Notes: generated by a model from the letters alone, not told the origin. A stretch of DNA of 64,000 nucleotides from Bacillus sp. CHD6a (GCF_001293645.1 NZ_LBMD01000014.1:62001-126000); one strand, 5' to 3'; shown: positions 28,052-37,876, counted from the stretch's first letter. Numbers and translations are program-made.

Positions 28052-30091
28052 ATGTCAGCTAGAGATTTATCCGTATTACTTAGTGTCATTTTAATTATTG
28101 CCATGTTAATTATTCCTTTCTATCCATGGATGCTAAGTATTTTTATCATAATCAATATCTCCCTTGCTCTGATTGTTCTTTTAACAACCATGAATATACA
28201 AGAGCCGTTGCAATTTTCGATATTTCCTTCCTTACTTTTACTACTAACACTTTACAGGTTAGGTCTAAACGTTTCTACGACAAGATCCATTCTGAGTGAA
28301 GGTACTGCGGGTACTGTTGTAGAAACGTTTGGAACATTCGTTGTAGGTGGCAATGTCGTAGTTGGACTGGTTGTTTTCATTATTTTGGTGGTGATCCAGT
28401 TTGTTGTTATAACGAAAGGCGCAGAACGTGTCTCCGAAGTAGCTGCACGTTTTACGTTGGATGCAATGCCTGGGAAGCAGATGAGTATAGATGCAGACCT
28501 GAACGCAGGAATGATTTCAGAACAAGTAGCCAAAGAAAGACGTGAAAAAATTGCAAAAGAAGCGGATTTCTATGGTGCGATGGACGGAGCCAGTAAGTTT
28601 GTGAAGGGGGACGCCATCGCAGGGATCATCATCGTGTTTATCAATGTCATCTTCGGTATAGTAATTGGAATGGCGCAAATGGGATTAAGCTTTGCAGAAT
28701 CTGCTCAAAAGTTTACTCTTCTTACTGTCGGTGATGGGATTGTTTCTCAGATTCCTGCCCTTTTAATAGCAACTGCTACAGGTATCGTGGTGACAAGGGC
28801 GGCATCAGAAGGGAATCTTGGCGGAGATATTACAAAGCAACTGTTTGCCTACCCACAAATGTTATATGTGGCTGGTACCACCATACTCCTGCTGGGAGTT
28901 GCCACTCCTATTGGGCCGTTGTTAACCGCACCAATTGCATCTCTTATCATTGTCGGCGGGTATATGATAAGCAAAAAGCAAAAAGAGGATATCGTGGTGG
29001 AAGAGGAAACCGAAGAGGAAGTTGTGACAGATGAGCTGAGGAGTCCAGACAGCGTGGTCAATCTTTTATCTGTCGATCCGGTTGAATTTGAATTCGGTTA
29101 TGGGCTGATCCCATTAGCAGACTCCAAACAGGGAGGAGACCTTTTGGATAGAATAGTCATGATAAGACGCCAATTAGCTTTAGAGCTGGGGTTAGTCATA
29201 CCTGTTGTTCGCATAAGAGACAATATTCAGTTACAACCCAACGAGTATCGCTTGAAAATAAAAGGGAATGAAGTAGCTAAAGGCGAGCTATTGCTTGATC
29301 ATTACCTTGCAATGAGTCCAGGAATGGATGAGGACAGTATTGAAGGGATTGATACGATAGAACCTTCCTTCGGTCTTCCTGCTAAATGGATAAGCGAAGA
29401 TATGAAGGATGAAGCGGAAATGTACGGCTACACTGTTGTCGATCCTCCTTCTGTGGTATCGACCCATATTACAGAAAAAATGAAACAACATGCCTATGAG
29501 CTTCTTGGAAGGCAAGAAACAAAACAACTTGTCGATCATTTGAAGGAAAGCACTCCAATTTTAGTGGAAGAGGTAACACCATCACCACTTTCCATTGGGG
29601 ATGTACAAAAAGTACTTGCCAAACTATTGAAAGAAAATGTATCCATTAGGAACCTGCCTATTATTTTTGAAACGTTGGCAGACTACGGAAAAATGTCAGC
29701 AGACACAGACCTATTGACTGAGTATGTAAGACAAGCATTAAGCAAACAAATTACCAATCAGTATGTGGTTGGAAACGAGACGTTTAAGGTCGTTACAATG
29801 GCAGGAAGAGTGGAAAAACTGATTGCTGATCATATTCAGCAAACAGAACATGGAAATTTCCTATCACTTGATCCGAATGTATCGATGGAAATTGTCCAGA
29901 AAGTGGGAGAGCAAATGGAGAACTTTTCTGTGTATGAACAATCACCGATCCTCTTATGCTCCCCTGCTGTCAGAATGTATGTAAAGCAAATGTTAGATCG
30001 ATATTTGCCGCAAGTACCTGTTCTTTCTTATAACGAATTGGAAGCAAGTATAGAAGTACAAAGCATCGGGGTGGTGAATGTGGAAGGATGA
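28052..30091 (+). CDS. flhA: Flagellar biosynthesis protein FlhA
   Basis: The 679-residue export-gate protein has about eight membrane helices in residues 1-310. The loop with the FHIPEP family signature reads RFTLDAMPGKQMSIDADLNA. A large cytoplasmic domain (about 340-679) docks chaperones and late substrates. It energises export with the proton motive force. The SD is AAGGAGAG. It overlaps flhF by 4 bases. Confidence 0.97.
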   Translation: MSARDLSVLLSVILIIAMLIIPFYPWMLSIFIIINISLALIVLLTTMNIQEPLQFSIFPSLLLLLTLYRLGLNVSTTRSILSEGTAGTVVETFGTFVVGGNVVVGLVVFIILVVIQFVVITKGAERVSEVAARFTLDAMPGKQMSIDADLNAGMISEQVAKERREKIAKEADFYGAMDGASKFVKGDAIAGIIIVFINVIFGIVIGMAQMGLSFAESAQKFTLLTVGDGIVSQIPALLIATATGIVVTRAASEGNLGGDITKQLFAYPQMLYVAGTTILLLGVATPIGPLLTAPIASLIIVGGYMISKKQKEDIVVEEETEEEVVTDELRSPDSVVNLLSVDPVEFEFGYGLIPLADSKQGGDLLDRIVMIRRQLALELGLVIPVVRIRDNIQLQPNEYRLKIKGNEVAKGELLLDHYLAMSPGMDEDSIEGIDTIEPSFGLPAKWISEDMKDEAEMYGYTVVDPPSVVSTHITEKMKQHAYELLGRQETKQLVDHLKESTPILVEEVTPSPLSIGDVQKVLAKLLKENVSIRNLPIIFETLADYGKMSADTDLLTEYVRQALSKQITNQYVVGNETFKVVTMAGRVEKLIADHIQQTEHGNFLSLDPNVSMEIVQKVGEQMENFSVYEQSPILLCSPAVRMYVKQMLDRYLPQVPVLSYNELEASIEVQSIGVVNVEG

Positions 30092-31233
30092 AAGTGAAAA
30101 AATATAAAGCCGAGAATATGCAACAGGCTATGCAACTGGTTCGTCTTGAATTGGGTGATGATGCAGTCATCCTTCATTCAAAGGCAGTCAAAACATCAAG
30201 ATTTTTCGGGCTCCTTTCCAAAAAAGGAGTGGAAGTGATTGCAGCAGTGGATGAAGAGCCTTCAAACCAAATAGTGAAAACAAAAACTGCCCACATGCGA
30301 CCGGAGAAGGACATGCAAGTTTCCAAGGAAACAATTTCTTCACCAACCAATATGGGAGAGCAGGATAAACTTCTTGACAGTATTCAGGAAATGAAGAAGA
30401 TGATGAAAGGCTTAACGAAAGAAAAACAGAGGGATCCTTTGTTGCCGGACTACTTCTTCCACTTAGAAGAAAACCTTTCCAAAACTGATATTAACGCAGT
30501 ACAAGTTGAAGAGATGATGGATAGGTTGTACGAAAAGTGGTCGGAAAATAGAACACTGCCTTATAAATCTATGTTGGAGCTAGTAGAGTCCCAAATGCTT
30601 CAGTCTATGGAAGAGGTAACGTTTGACCAAAACCCTTACAAAAAGAAATTTATCTGCCTTGTAGGTCCGACAGGAGTAGGAAAGACAACGACATTGGCCA
30701 AACTGGCTGCAAACGCTGCCCTCAAAAAAGGCAAATCCATCGGATTCATTACAACAGATACATATCGTATCGCTGCAATTGAACAATTGAAAACTTACGC
30801 TAGCATACTAGAAGCACCCATTGAAGTTTGTTATTCTGCCGAAGACTTTTCAGCTGCCAAAAACAAGCTCTCCCATTTGGATGTCGTTTTCATAGATACA
30901 GCAGGAAGAAATTTTTTAAACGAACATTTTGTAGAGGAATTGAAGGAAGTACTCAATTTCAAAGACGAAATGACCACATTTTTAGTATTATCTCTTACCT
31001 CTAAATTGTCTGATATGAAAAAAATAACGGACCAGTTTTGGAATGTAGGGATCCACCAATTCATTTTTACAAAAAAGGACGAAACAACCTCGATAAGTTC
31101 TATGTATGAGATTTCTAGGATGTATAAAAAAGGCGCTGCATTTGTAACAGACGGTCAAAACGTTCCTGAGGACCTTATCCCGTTCACAAAAGACTTAATG
31201 GTTCGATCCATCATGGAGGAAATTCAAGAATGA
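30088..31233 (+). CDS. flhF: Flagellar placement GTPase FlhF (SRP family)
   Basis: The 381-residue SRP-type GTPase is the third member of the family after Ffh and FtsY and controls where flagella assemble. Residues about 1-180 form a variable basic region and N domain. The G domain starts with GPTGVGKT (193-200), followed by TTDTYRIAAIEQLK and FIDTAGRNF. It is coupled to flhA and flhG by 4-base overlaps at each end. Confidence 0.97.
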   Translation: MKVKKYKAENMQQAMQLVRLELGDDAVILHSKAVKTSRFFGLLSKKGVEVIAAVDEEPSNQIVKTKTAHMRPEKDMQVSKETISSPTNMGEQDKLLDSIQEMKKMMKGLTKEKQRDPLLPDYFFHLEENLSKTDINAVQVEEMMDRLYEKWSENRTLPYKSMLELVESQMLQSMEEVTFDQNPYKKKFICLVGPTGVGKTTTLAKLAANAALKKGKSIGFITTDTYRIAAIEQLKTYASILEAPIEVCYSAEDFSAAKNKLSHLDVVFIDTAGRNFLNEHFVEELKEVLNFKDEMTTFLVLSLTSKLSDMKKITDQFWNVGIHQFIFTKKDETTSISSMYEISRMYKKGAAFVTDGQNVPEDLIPFTKDLMVRSIMEEIQE

Positions 31234-32111
31234 ATGATCAGGCAAGAGCGTTAAGGGAACAAATGAACCAAACAAAGAGACAGCCTGAAGAAGTAGTTGC
31301 GATAAAAAATGAAGCCAGGGCCATTGCAGTGATGAGCGGAAAAGGTGGGGTCGGCAAGTCCAACTTTTCTTTGAACTTTTCCTTAACCCTTCAAAAGAAA
31401 GGTTATAAAGTCTTACTTTTTGATATGGACATAGGTATGGCAAATATAGACATACTGTTGGGAGTAACGCAAAGATATAGTATTCTGCACCTTTTTGAAC
31501 GTGACCTCTCTTTAGAAGATATTGTACAGAAAGGGCCTGAAGAATTATCTTATATTGCAGGTGGTTCCGGCTTAAAGGATATTTTCCATTTTGATGAACA
31601 AAAACGAAATCATTTTCTCTCTCAACTGCAGCGATTGTCCAAACAATATGATTACATTATTTTTGATATGGGGGCAGGAATAACAAGTGAAAGTTTACAG
31701 TTAATCTTGGCTTGTAATGAAATTATACTCATTTCAACTTGTGAACCTACCGCGATGACGGATGCTTACTCTGCCTTAAAATTTATACACAACCACAATC
31801 AGAATATCCCTTTTCAATTGGTTGTCAATCGTGCAATAAGTCCAAAACATGCGATAAATACCGCCATGAGGCTACAATCTGTCACTCAACAATTCTTAAA
31901 CAGAAACCTTTCCCATTTGGGGTCCATGCCAGACGATAAATATGTGACGTTAGCTGTAATGGAACAAACTCCATTTATAGTAAGATTCCCAAACAGTCAT
32001 GTAAGTCGTGCCGTCCGTGACATTGCTTCCAAGTACTTACATGGACGTGATACAACTGCCATCAAGAATACGAACACATTCATACATAAGCTTCGACGAC
32101 TGTTCGGTTAG
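31230..32111 (+). CDS. flhG: Flagellar number regulator FlhG (MinD-like ATPase YlxH)
   Basis: The 293-residue MinD/ParA family ATPase has the deviant Walker motif SGKGGVGKSN (36-45). Residues 3-9 (DQARALR) match the N-terminal activator motif through which FlhG stimulates FlhF GTPase in B. subtilis. A basic amphipathic C-terminus (FIHKLRRLFG) probably binds the membrane. It acts with FlhF to set flagellar number and spacing. It overlaps flhF by 4 bases. Confidence 0.96.
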   Translation: MNDQARALREQMNQTKRQPEEVVAIKNEARAIAVMSGKGGVGKSNFSLNFSLTLQKKGYKVLLFDMDIGMANIDILLGVTQRYSILHLFERDLSLEDIVQKGPEELSYIAGGSGLKDIFHFDEQKRNHFLSQLQRLSKQYDYIIFDMGAGITSESLQLILACNEIILISTCEPTAMTDAYSALKFIHNHNQNIPFQLVVNRAISPKHAINTAMRLQSVTQQFLNRNLSHLGSMPDDKYVTLAVMEQTPFIVRFPNSHVSRAVRDIASKYLHGRDTTAIKNTNTFIHKLRRLFG

Positions 32112-32137
32112 CTTTATGGGAGAGGAAGAGTTGTAAC

Positions 32138-33220
32138 ATGAACAAAATAAAAGTACTTATTACAGATGACTCCATATTTATGAGAAAGCTTTTATCCGAT
32201 CTGCTTGAGAAACATCCCATGATAGAGGTTATAGCTACCGCCAAAAATGGAAAAGAAGCTATTGAAAAGATAAAAGAGTATTCTCCAGATGTTGTCACCC
32301 TGGATGTAGAAATGCCCCATATGAATGGCTTGCAGGCACTCGAGGTCATTATGAGGGAGCACCCTGTTCCTACAATTATGCTATCAAGTACAACATCAAA
32401 GGGTTCATTAAACACAATCATTGCCATGGAGCAAGGTGCAGTAGATTTTGTTGCTAAGCCATCGGGTGCCATTTCGCTGGATATACACAAAGTGAAAGAA
32501 GAACTCATTGATAAAATACTGCTTGCGTCCAAATCAAACCTAACACTTTTCAGGCAACCTATTAAAAAAGAGAAGGAATTACTTTCCTCTAATAATAATT
32601 ATAGTAAAATAGACCTATTAGCAAAACAACGTAAGGATGAGGATGCATTGGTCTGTATTGGGACATCAACTGGTGGACCACGGGCCTTGCAAACACTCCT
32701 TTCTACGCTTCCAAAATCATTTCCAGCACCGCTTTTTATTGTGCAGCACATGCCAAGACATTTTACCAAGTCACTTGCAGATAGACTGAACACCATGTGC
32801 AATATAACAGTACTTGAAGCTGTACATAATCAAAAAGTAGAAATGGGAACCGCCTATATCGCACCTGGAGATTTTCATATGGAAGTGATCAAGCGTGCCG
32901 GAAGCCTATTTATTCACCTACATGATGCTCCGCCTAAAAGAGGTCATCGTCCTTCTGTAGACATGTTATTTCAATCTATTAGCACACTAGAAAACTACCG
33001 AAAAATTGCAGTGATACTCACAGGAATGGGGAATGATGGGACAGAAGGATTAAAGCAGATAAAAGAAAAAGGGGCTAAAGATACCTTGGCCCTTGCTGAG
33101 TCAGAAGAATCGTGCATCGTATATGGTATGCCAAGGGCTGCAATGCTATCAGGTATGGTAGATGAAGTACATCATTTGAAAGATATGTCAAAGAGAATTA
33201 ACCAATATATTTTGTCATAG
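32138..33220 (+). CDS. cheB: Chemotaxis methylesterase CheB
   Basis: The 360-residue receiver-esterase has phosphoacceptor Asp56 in VVTLDVEMP. The esterase domain carries the catalytic triad: Ser177 in CIGTSTGGP, His204 in VQHMPRHF and Asp300 in TGMGNDG. It removes methyl groups from chemoreceptors during adaptation. It sits between flhG and cheA; cheR is not in this window, consistent with its separate location in B. subtilis. Confidence 0.97.
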   Translation: MNKIKVLITDDSIFMRKLLSDLLEKHPMIEVIATAKNGKEAIEKIKEYSPDVVTLDVEMPHMNGLQALEVIMREHPVPTIMLSSTTSKGSLNTIIAMEQGAVDFVAKPSGAISLDIHKVKEELIDKILLASKSNLTLFRQPIKKEKELLSSNNNYSKIDLLAKQRKDEDALVCIGTSTGGPRALQTLLSTLPKSFPAPLFIVQHMPRHFTKSLADRLNTMCNITVLEAVHNQKVEMGTAYIAPGDFHMEVIKRAGSLFIHLHDAPPKRGHRPSVDMLFQSISTLENYRKIAVILTGMGNDGTEGLKQIKEKGAKDTLALAESEESCIVYGMPRAAMLSGMVDEVHHLKDMSKRINQYILS

Positions 33221-33231
33221 GGGTGCAATGA

Positions 33232-35265
33232 ATGGACTTAAACCAATATTTAGATATTTTTTTAGAAGAGAGCAAAGAACATTTGCAAACTATTAATAAT
33301 CAGCTACTAGAGTTGGAGAAACACCCTGCAAACATCGAGATTGTTAACGAGATCTTCAGGTCTGCTCATACACTTAAAGGTATGTCTGCCACGATGGGGT
33401 ATGAGGATCTGGCCAGCCTGACTCATCAAATGGAAAACGTACTTGATCTTATCCGTAATGCAAAATTAACCGTTACCACCAACCTATTAGACATCGTCTT
33501 TCGATCCGTTGAATACTTAGAGGAGATGGTGCTTTCCATTTCAGAAGGCGGGGACGGGAAAAAAGATGTCAGTGAAGTGGTTTCTCTTCTTGTGAAAATT
33601 GAGAAGGGGGAAGAATGCTCCTTGCCAACAAAGTCTGCTGATCAAACAACTTCAGAACATTCTTATGATTCATATGAAGTTACTATCTTGCAACAATCCG
33701 AGGAACAGGGATACACGCCTTATGAAGTAACGGTAACTCTTAGACAAGATTGTCTATTAAAAGCGGCAAGGGTGTTTATGGTATTTGAAGTGGTGGAGGG
33801 GATGGGAGAAGTTATTAAATCCTACCCATCGGTCGATCTCCTAGAGGAAGAGAAATTTGAAGATAGCTTCCAAATTACAATGGTAACAAAAGAAGAAGTA
33901 AGTACTATTAAAGAAAAGATCATGAAGGTATCTGAGCTTGAAAAGGTAACGGTTAATAAGCTAGATACGCAACTTCTAGCCGCGTTCGAGGCAGAAAGCT
34001 TCGTAGAAGTTGCAATCGAAGAAGTGTCAACAGCACAAGTAGAAGTGGCTACAACAACAGCTGTATTGGAAAAAAAGGAAGACAAGCCGACTCCAGTCAA
34101 GGCAACACCAGGTTCCAATAAAACAATTCGAGTTAGTATTGATCGATTAGACGGATTAATGAATTTATTTGAGGAACTTGTAATAGACAGAGGTAGATTA
34201 GAACAAATCTCTAAAGATCTAAATGAACCTGAACTAATTGAAACAGTGGAAAGAATGTCTCGTATTTCTAATGATTTACAAAATATTATCTTAAATATGC
34301 GTATGGTTCCAATAGAAACAGTCTTTAACCGTTTCCCTAGAATGGTAAGACAACTGGCGAGAGACCTTGGGAAAAAGGTGGACATTGATATTATTGGGGC
34401 AGAAACAGAGCTTGATAGAACTGTAATGGATGAAATAGGAGATCCCCTTGTTCATTTATTGCGCAACGCCATAGACCATGGTATCGAGACACCTGAGGTT
34501 AGAAACCGTAATGGAAAGCCAGAAGAAGGAAGAATTACGCTCAAAGCTTATCATAGCGGAAATCATGTTTTTATCGAAATCATGGACAACGGTGCAGGTA
34601 TCGCAAAAGAAAAAGTTCTTAATAAAGCTATCAGTAAAGGGGTCATTTCTCAACAGGAAGGGGAAAGATTAACCGAACAAGAAGTATATCAACTTATCCT
34701 TTCTTCTGGTTTTTCCACTGCAGAAGTAATTTCTGATATATCTGGCCGTGGCGTTGGATTGGATGTTGTGAAAAACACAATTGAGTCATTAGGCGGAAAA
34801 ATCACCATTGATTCTGTTGAAGGTGCAGGCACAACATTTTCCATCCAGCTCCCGTTAACGCTCTCTATTATCTCCGTATTATTAACAGAGGTAGAGAATG
34901 AAAAATATGCGATTCCTTTATCTTCTATTATAGAGACTGCCATTATTAAAAAGGAAGAGATCTTAACGGCACATAATCAGGAAGTCATTGACTTCAGAGG
35001 GAAAATAGTACCTGTTGTCTACTTAGAAAAAGTTTTCCAAGTGCAAAAGGAGCAAGTAGAACGGCCAGATTTTTATTCTCTTGTTTTAGTGAAAAAAGGC
35101 GAAAAAATAGCCGCCCTAGTGGTTGATTCCTTCATCGGCCAACAAGAAGTAGTACTGAAGGGTCTAGGACAATACCTAAACTCAACCTTTGCAATCAGCG
35201 GAGCAACCATCCTCGGCGACGGCCAAGTAGCCCTAATCGTAGACTGTAACGCCTTAATTAAATAA
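33232..35265 (+). CDS. cheA: Chemotaxis histidine kinase CheA
   Basis: The 677-residue kinase phosphorylates CheY and CheB. Domains in order are the HPt (His46 in FRSAHTLKG), P2 CheY-binding (about 145-230), a variable linker, dimerisation (from about residue 295), the HATPase (HLLRNAIDHGIE, DNGAGI, GRGVGLDVVK), and a CheW-like receptor coupling domain (from about 550). Length is normal. Unusually, the next gene cheW is not adjacent: a palindromic repeat (35272-35388) fills the gap, whereas cheA-cheW are tightly spaced elsewhere in this operon type. Confidence 0.97.
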   Translation: MDLNQYLDIFLEESKEHLQTINNQLLELEKHPANIEIVNEIFRSAHTLKGMSATMGYEDLASLTHQMENVLDLIRNAKLTVTTNLLDIVFRSVEYLEEMVLSISEGGDGKKDVSEVVSLLVKIEKGEECSLPTKSADQTTSEHSYDSYEVTILQQSEEQGYTPYEVTVTLRQDCLLKAARVFMVFEVVEGMGEVIKSYPSVDLLEEEKFEDSFQITMVTKEEVSTIKEKIMKVSELEKVTVNKLDTQLLAAFEAESFVEVAIEEVSTAQVEVATTTAVLEKKEDKPTPVKATPGSNKTIRVSIDRLDGLMNLFEELVIDRGRLEQISKDLNEPELIETVERMSRISNDLQNIILNMRMVPIETVFNRFPRMVRQLARDLGKKVDIDIIGAETELDRTVMDEIGDPLVHLLRNAIDHGIETPEVRNRNGKPEEGRITLKAYHSGNHVFIEIMDNGAGIAKEKVLNKAISKGVISQQEGERLTEQEVYQLILSSGFSTAEVISDISGRGVGLDVVKNTIESLGGKITIDSVEGAGTTFSIQLPLTLSIISVLLTEVENEKYAIPLSSIIETAIIKKEEILTAHNQEVIDFRGKIVPVVYLEKVFQVQKEQVERPDFYSLVLVKKGEKIAALVVDSFIGQQEVVLKGLGQYLNSTFAISGATILGDGQVALIVDCNALIK

Positions 35266-35271
35266 ATACCC

Positions 35272-35388
35272 TAGCTGTTAATTGGAGCAAAAGGCAAAGA
35301 CTCCTAAGGGAGATAGCGCTAGGTGGAGACCGCGCTGGCTCATGTCAGCCCCTAGGAAAGCGAAGCCATTTGAGGAAATCAACAGCGG
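35272..35388 (+). repeat. Palindromic repeat (B type, shortened) inside the fla/che operon
   Basis: It begins TAGCTGTTAATTGGAGC and ends GGAAATCAACAGCGG. The centre is about 12 bases shorter than in other copies (GAGACCGCGCTGGCTCATG). It lies between cheA and cheW within a transcribed operon, 46 bases before the cheW ATG, so its RNA copy is expected to form a long hairpin in the fla/che message. Confidence 0.85.
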
Positions 35389-35433
35389 TATCAAAAGATA
35401 CCATTAATCAAATATGAACAGGAGGCAACACTG

Positions 35434-35883
35434 ATGGAGGCAACCAAAAAGAAATTAAAGCTAATCGTATTCGAACTCCAAAAAGAAGAATACGCGATAC
35501 CAGTCCAACAAGTACGTTCCATTGAAAAACTTTTGCCAATCACACGTGTCCCTAACGTCCCTCCCCATATAAAAGGAGTCATCAACCTAAGGGGCGTCAT
35601 CACTCCAATAGTGGATTTGAGCACAAGATTCAACCTTGAGGAAAAACTGGAAACAGACGCTTCACGCATCATCATCACCTTAGTAGATGAGCATGAAATC
35701 GGATTTATTGTAGATGCTGCCAATGACGTAGTAGATATCACAGAGGAGGCAATGGAACCTGCGCCCGAAGTGGTAGGCTCTGTAGAAAATAAATACGTTC
35801 AAGGTGTAGTGAAAATCGACAAAAGACTATTTGTATGTCTAGATCTAAATGAAATCCTGCAGCTAGATCAACCCAAAGTTTGA
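35434..35883 (+). CDS. cheW: Chemotaxis coupling protein CheW
   Basis: The 149-residue CheW-like protein links CheA to chemoreceptors. It includes the family core VPPHIKGVINLRGVITPIVD (about 43-62) and the C-terminal VQGVVKIDKRLFVCLDLNEI. Its own SD (AGGAGG) lies just after the repeat and was not damaged by it. cheC follows 10 bases downstream. Confidence 0.96.
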   Translation: MEATKKKLKLIVFELQKEEYAIPVQQVRSIEKLLPITRVPNVPPHIKGVINLRGVITPIVDLSTRFNLEEKLETDASRIIITLVDEHEIGFIVDAANDVVDITEEAMEPAPEVVGSVENKYVQGVVKIDKRLFVCLDLNEILQLDQPKV

Positions 35884-35893
35884 GGCTTTAAGG

Positions 35894-36511
35894 ATGAATA
35901 CTTTTAACGAATTAGATCTTTTAAAGGAGTTGGGGAATATTGGCGCAGGCAATGCAGCTACCGCATTATCTCAACTACTTAACAAAGAGATAACGATGAA
36001 TGTCCCCTTAGCAAAAATTGTTTCTTTTAATGAGATGATGGAATTGATGGGTGGATCAGACAGACCTGTTGCTGCTGTATTTTTGAGGATGGAGGGCGAG
36101 TTATCTGGAAGCTTGTTCTTTGTATTATCTTTGGAAGATGCGACAAAGTTGATAAACCAACTGATTCCTGAGAAAGAAATAAGTGTTGATGAGCTTCCCT
36201 CCCATGAACTTGGTCTTTCCGCTTTACAGGAGCTGGGAAACATAATATCTGCACATTATTTGACTGCTTTATCTGAGTGCATCGGACTTACCGTTACACC
36301 TTCTGTACCAGAAGTAACGATTGATATGGTCGGAGCAATTGTCGTAACGGGACTCTTGGAGATCTCTCAAGTCAGTGATCATTCCATTTTTATAGATACA
36401 GAATTGACGGAAACAACAGATAGCCAGGTAGAGAAAGCGAAAGGCCATTTTTTCCTCATTCCTTATCCGGATTCATTTGAAAAAATAGTGGCAGCGTTGG
36501 GTGAAGGATAA
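35894..36511 (+). CDS. cheC: CheY-P phosphatase CheC
   Basis: The 205-residue protein has two active-site motifs, LKELGNIGAGNAATALSQLL (10-29) and LQELGNIISAHYLTALSE. The Glu and Asn in each are the catalytic residues in this family. CheC dephosphorylates CheY-P and also binds and regulates CheD. It shares one base with the start of cheD, as expected for a partner pair. Confidence 0.95.
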   Translation: MNTFNELDLLKELGNIGAGNAATALSQLLNKEITMNVPLAKIVSFNEMMELMGGSDRPVAAVFLRMEGELSGSLFFVLSLEDATKLINQLIPEKEISVDELPSHELGLSALQELGNIISAHYLTALSECIGLTVTPSVPEVTIDMVGAIVVTGLLEISQVSDHSIFIDTELTETTDSQVEKAKGHFFLIPYPDSFEKIVAALGEG

Positions 36512-37011
36512 TGATGAGTGTAGAATCAGTCATTAAAGTTGGTATTGCAGAAATGGGAATAGTGAAAGCTCCCCAACTAATTCGCACTGCGGGCCTTGGG
36601 TCATGCGTAGGTGTTGTAATCTATGACACCACGACCCAAATTGCCGGTATGGTCCATATTATGCTTCCCGATTCAAATCTTACAAGACAGAATCCTGTTA
36701 ACGCAGATAAATATGCTGATACAGGGATTGTGCATCTTGTTGACACTCTTCTCCTAAAAGGAATCAAGTCCTACAGCATGAAAGCCAAGATTGCAGGTGG
36801 AGCTCAGATGTTCCAGTTTAGCAGTGCGAGCGCTGACATGATGAGAATTGGACCAAGAAATGTAGAAGCGGTAAAGGAGAAGCTAGCCGCCTTACATATT
36901 CCATTAATTAGTGAGGACTGTGGGGGAAACAATGGAAGAACCATTGAATTTAATCCTGAAAACGGGAAGTTAATGATAAGAACCGTTAATAAAGGAGTAT
37001 GTTACATTTAA
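36511..37011 (+). CDS. cheD: Chemoreceptor glutamine deamidase CheD
   Basis: The 166-residue deamidase converts receptor Gln to Glu and acts in adaptation through CheC. The catalytic Cys32 is in GLGSCVGVVIYD and the catalytic His49 in AGMVHIMLPDS. ATG 36511 and ATG 36514 are both possible starts; both are preceded by GAAGGAT. It is the last chemotaxis gene before sigD. Confidence 0.95.
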   Translation: MMSVESVIKVGIAEMGIVKAPQLIRTAGLGSCVGVVIYDTTTQIAGMVHIMLPDSNLTRQNPVNADKYADTGIVHLVDTLLLKGIKSYSMKAKIAGGAQMFQFSSASADMMRIGPRNVEAVKEKLAALHIPLISEDCGGNNGRTIEFNPENGKLMIRTVNKGVCYI

Positions 37012-37048
37012 CCGCTTTCGGTCTTAGGAGTATATTAGGAGGAAAGCC

Positions 37049-37813
37049 ATGACTACTTCAACTTCAAACAAAGATTCCCTCTATTGGGATCTTTGGAAAA
37101 CAAAAAAAGATCCTGACGCAGGGGACTATTTAGTAAAAAAATATATGCCTCTTGTTCATTATCATGTACAGCGGATCTCAACAGGACTGCCTAAAAGTGT
37201 GAAAAGGGAAGAATTGAAAAGCTTAGCATTTGTAGGTTTGTTTGATGCCATTGAAAAATTTGATCCGTCACGCGATTTGAAATTCGATACCTATGCTTCA
37301 TTTAGAATAAGAGGATCAATTATAGACGGTTTACGAAAAGAGGACTGGCTCCCTAGAAGTGTAAGAGAGAAGGCAAAAAGAATTGAGTCCACTCAAGTAA
37401 AACTAGAACAAAAACTGATGAGAAATGCCACCTTGGAAGAAGTTGCAACACACCTTGACATGCCAGAAGAAGAAGTCTCTACCGTAATGCATGAAGTCTT
37501 TTATTCAAACATTCTATCGATGGATGAGATGCCAAAGGAAAACGATGACCAACCCCAAGGAGCATATGTTCTCAAAGATGAAAAGGTTATTTCTCCAGAA
37601 GATGAATTAATCAAGTCTGAACTCATCCATCAGCTAGGTGAACAAATTGAGAACCTAACGGAAAACGAACAAATAGTGATTAGTTTATTCTATAAAGAAG
37701 AACTAACTTTGACAGAGATTGGACAAGTGTTGGGACTTACAACATCCCGAATTTCCCAAATACACTCCAAAGCTATTTTTAAATTAAGAAAACAATTAAA
37801 TCCTATACTGTAA
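37049..37813 (+). CDS. sigD: RNA polymerase sigma-D factor (flagellar/motility)
   Basis: The 254-residue FliA-type sigma factor directs transcription of flagellin, motor and autolysin genes. Region 2 includes FVGLFDAIEKFDPSRDLKFD and YASFRIRGSIIDGLR. Region 3 has VREKAKRIE, and region 4 ends with LTEIGQVLGLTTSRISQIHS. The SD is TAGGAGGA. Its place near the end of the operon is the same as in B. subtilis, where distance from the promoter affects the ON/OFF state of motility. Confidence 0.97.
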   Translation: MTTSTSNKDSLYWDLWKTKKDPDAGDYLVKKYMPLVHYHVQRISTGLPKSVKREELKSLAFVGLFDAIEKFDPSRDLKFDTYASFRIRGSIIDGLRKEDWLPRSVREKAKRIESTQVKLEQKLMRNATLEEVATHLDMPEEEVSTVMHEVFYSNILSMDEMPKENDDQPQGAYVLKDEKVISPEDELIKSELIHQLGEQIENLTENEQIVISLFYKEELTLTEIGQVLGLTTSRISQIHSKAIFKLRKQLNPIL

Positions 37814-37825
37814 CATTTTTTGGCC

Positions 37826-37852
37826 GCCTGTTGTCCAATCTGGACAGCAGGC
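37826..37852 (+). promoter_or_regulatory. 12-bp hairpin between sigD and swrB
   Basis: The stem GCCTGTTGTCCA pairs with TGGACAGCAGGC (one G-U pair) across a 3-nt loop, 12 bases after the sigD stop. There is no U-tract after it, so it is more likely an RNA stability or processing element than a terminator; swrB follows 25 bases later. Confidence 0.6.
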
Positions 37853-37876
37853 AAATGATAAAAGGGTTGTGAAGAC

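Noticed and set aside
33822-34385. Minus-strand frame of 187 codons opposite cheA
   Set aside because: It is antisense to a well-conserved part of cheA, is very rich in Ser and Thr as expected from the complement of biased codons, and has no plausible SD or family resemblance.
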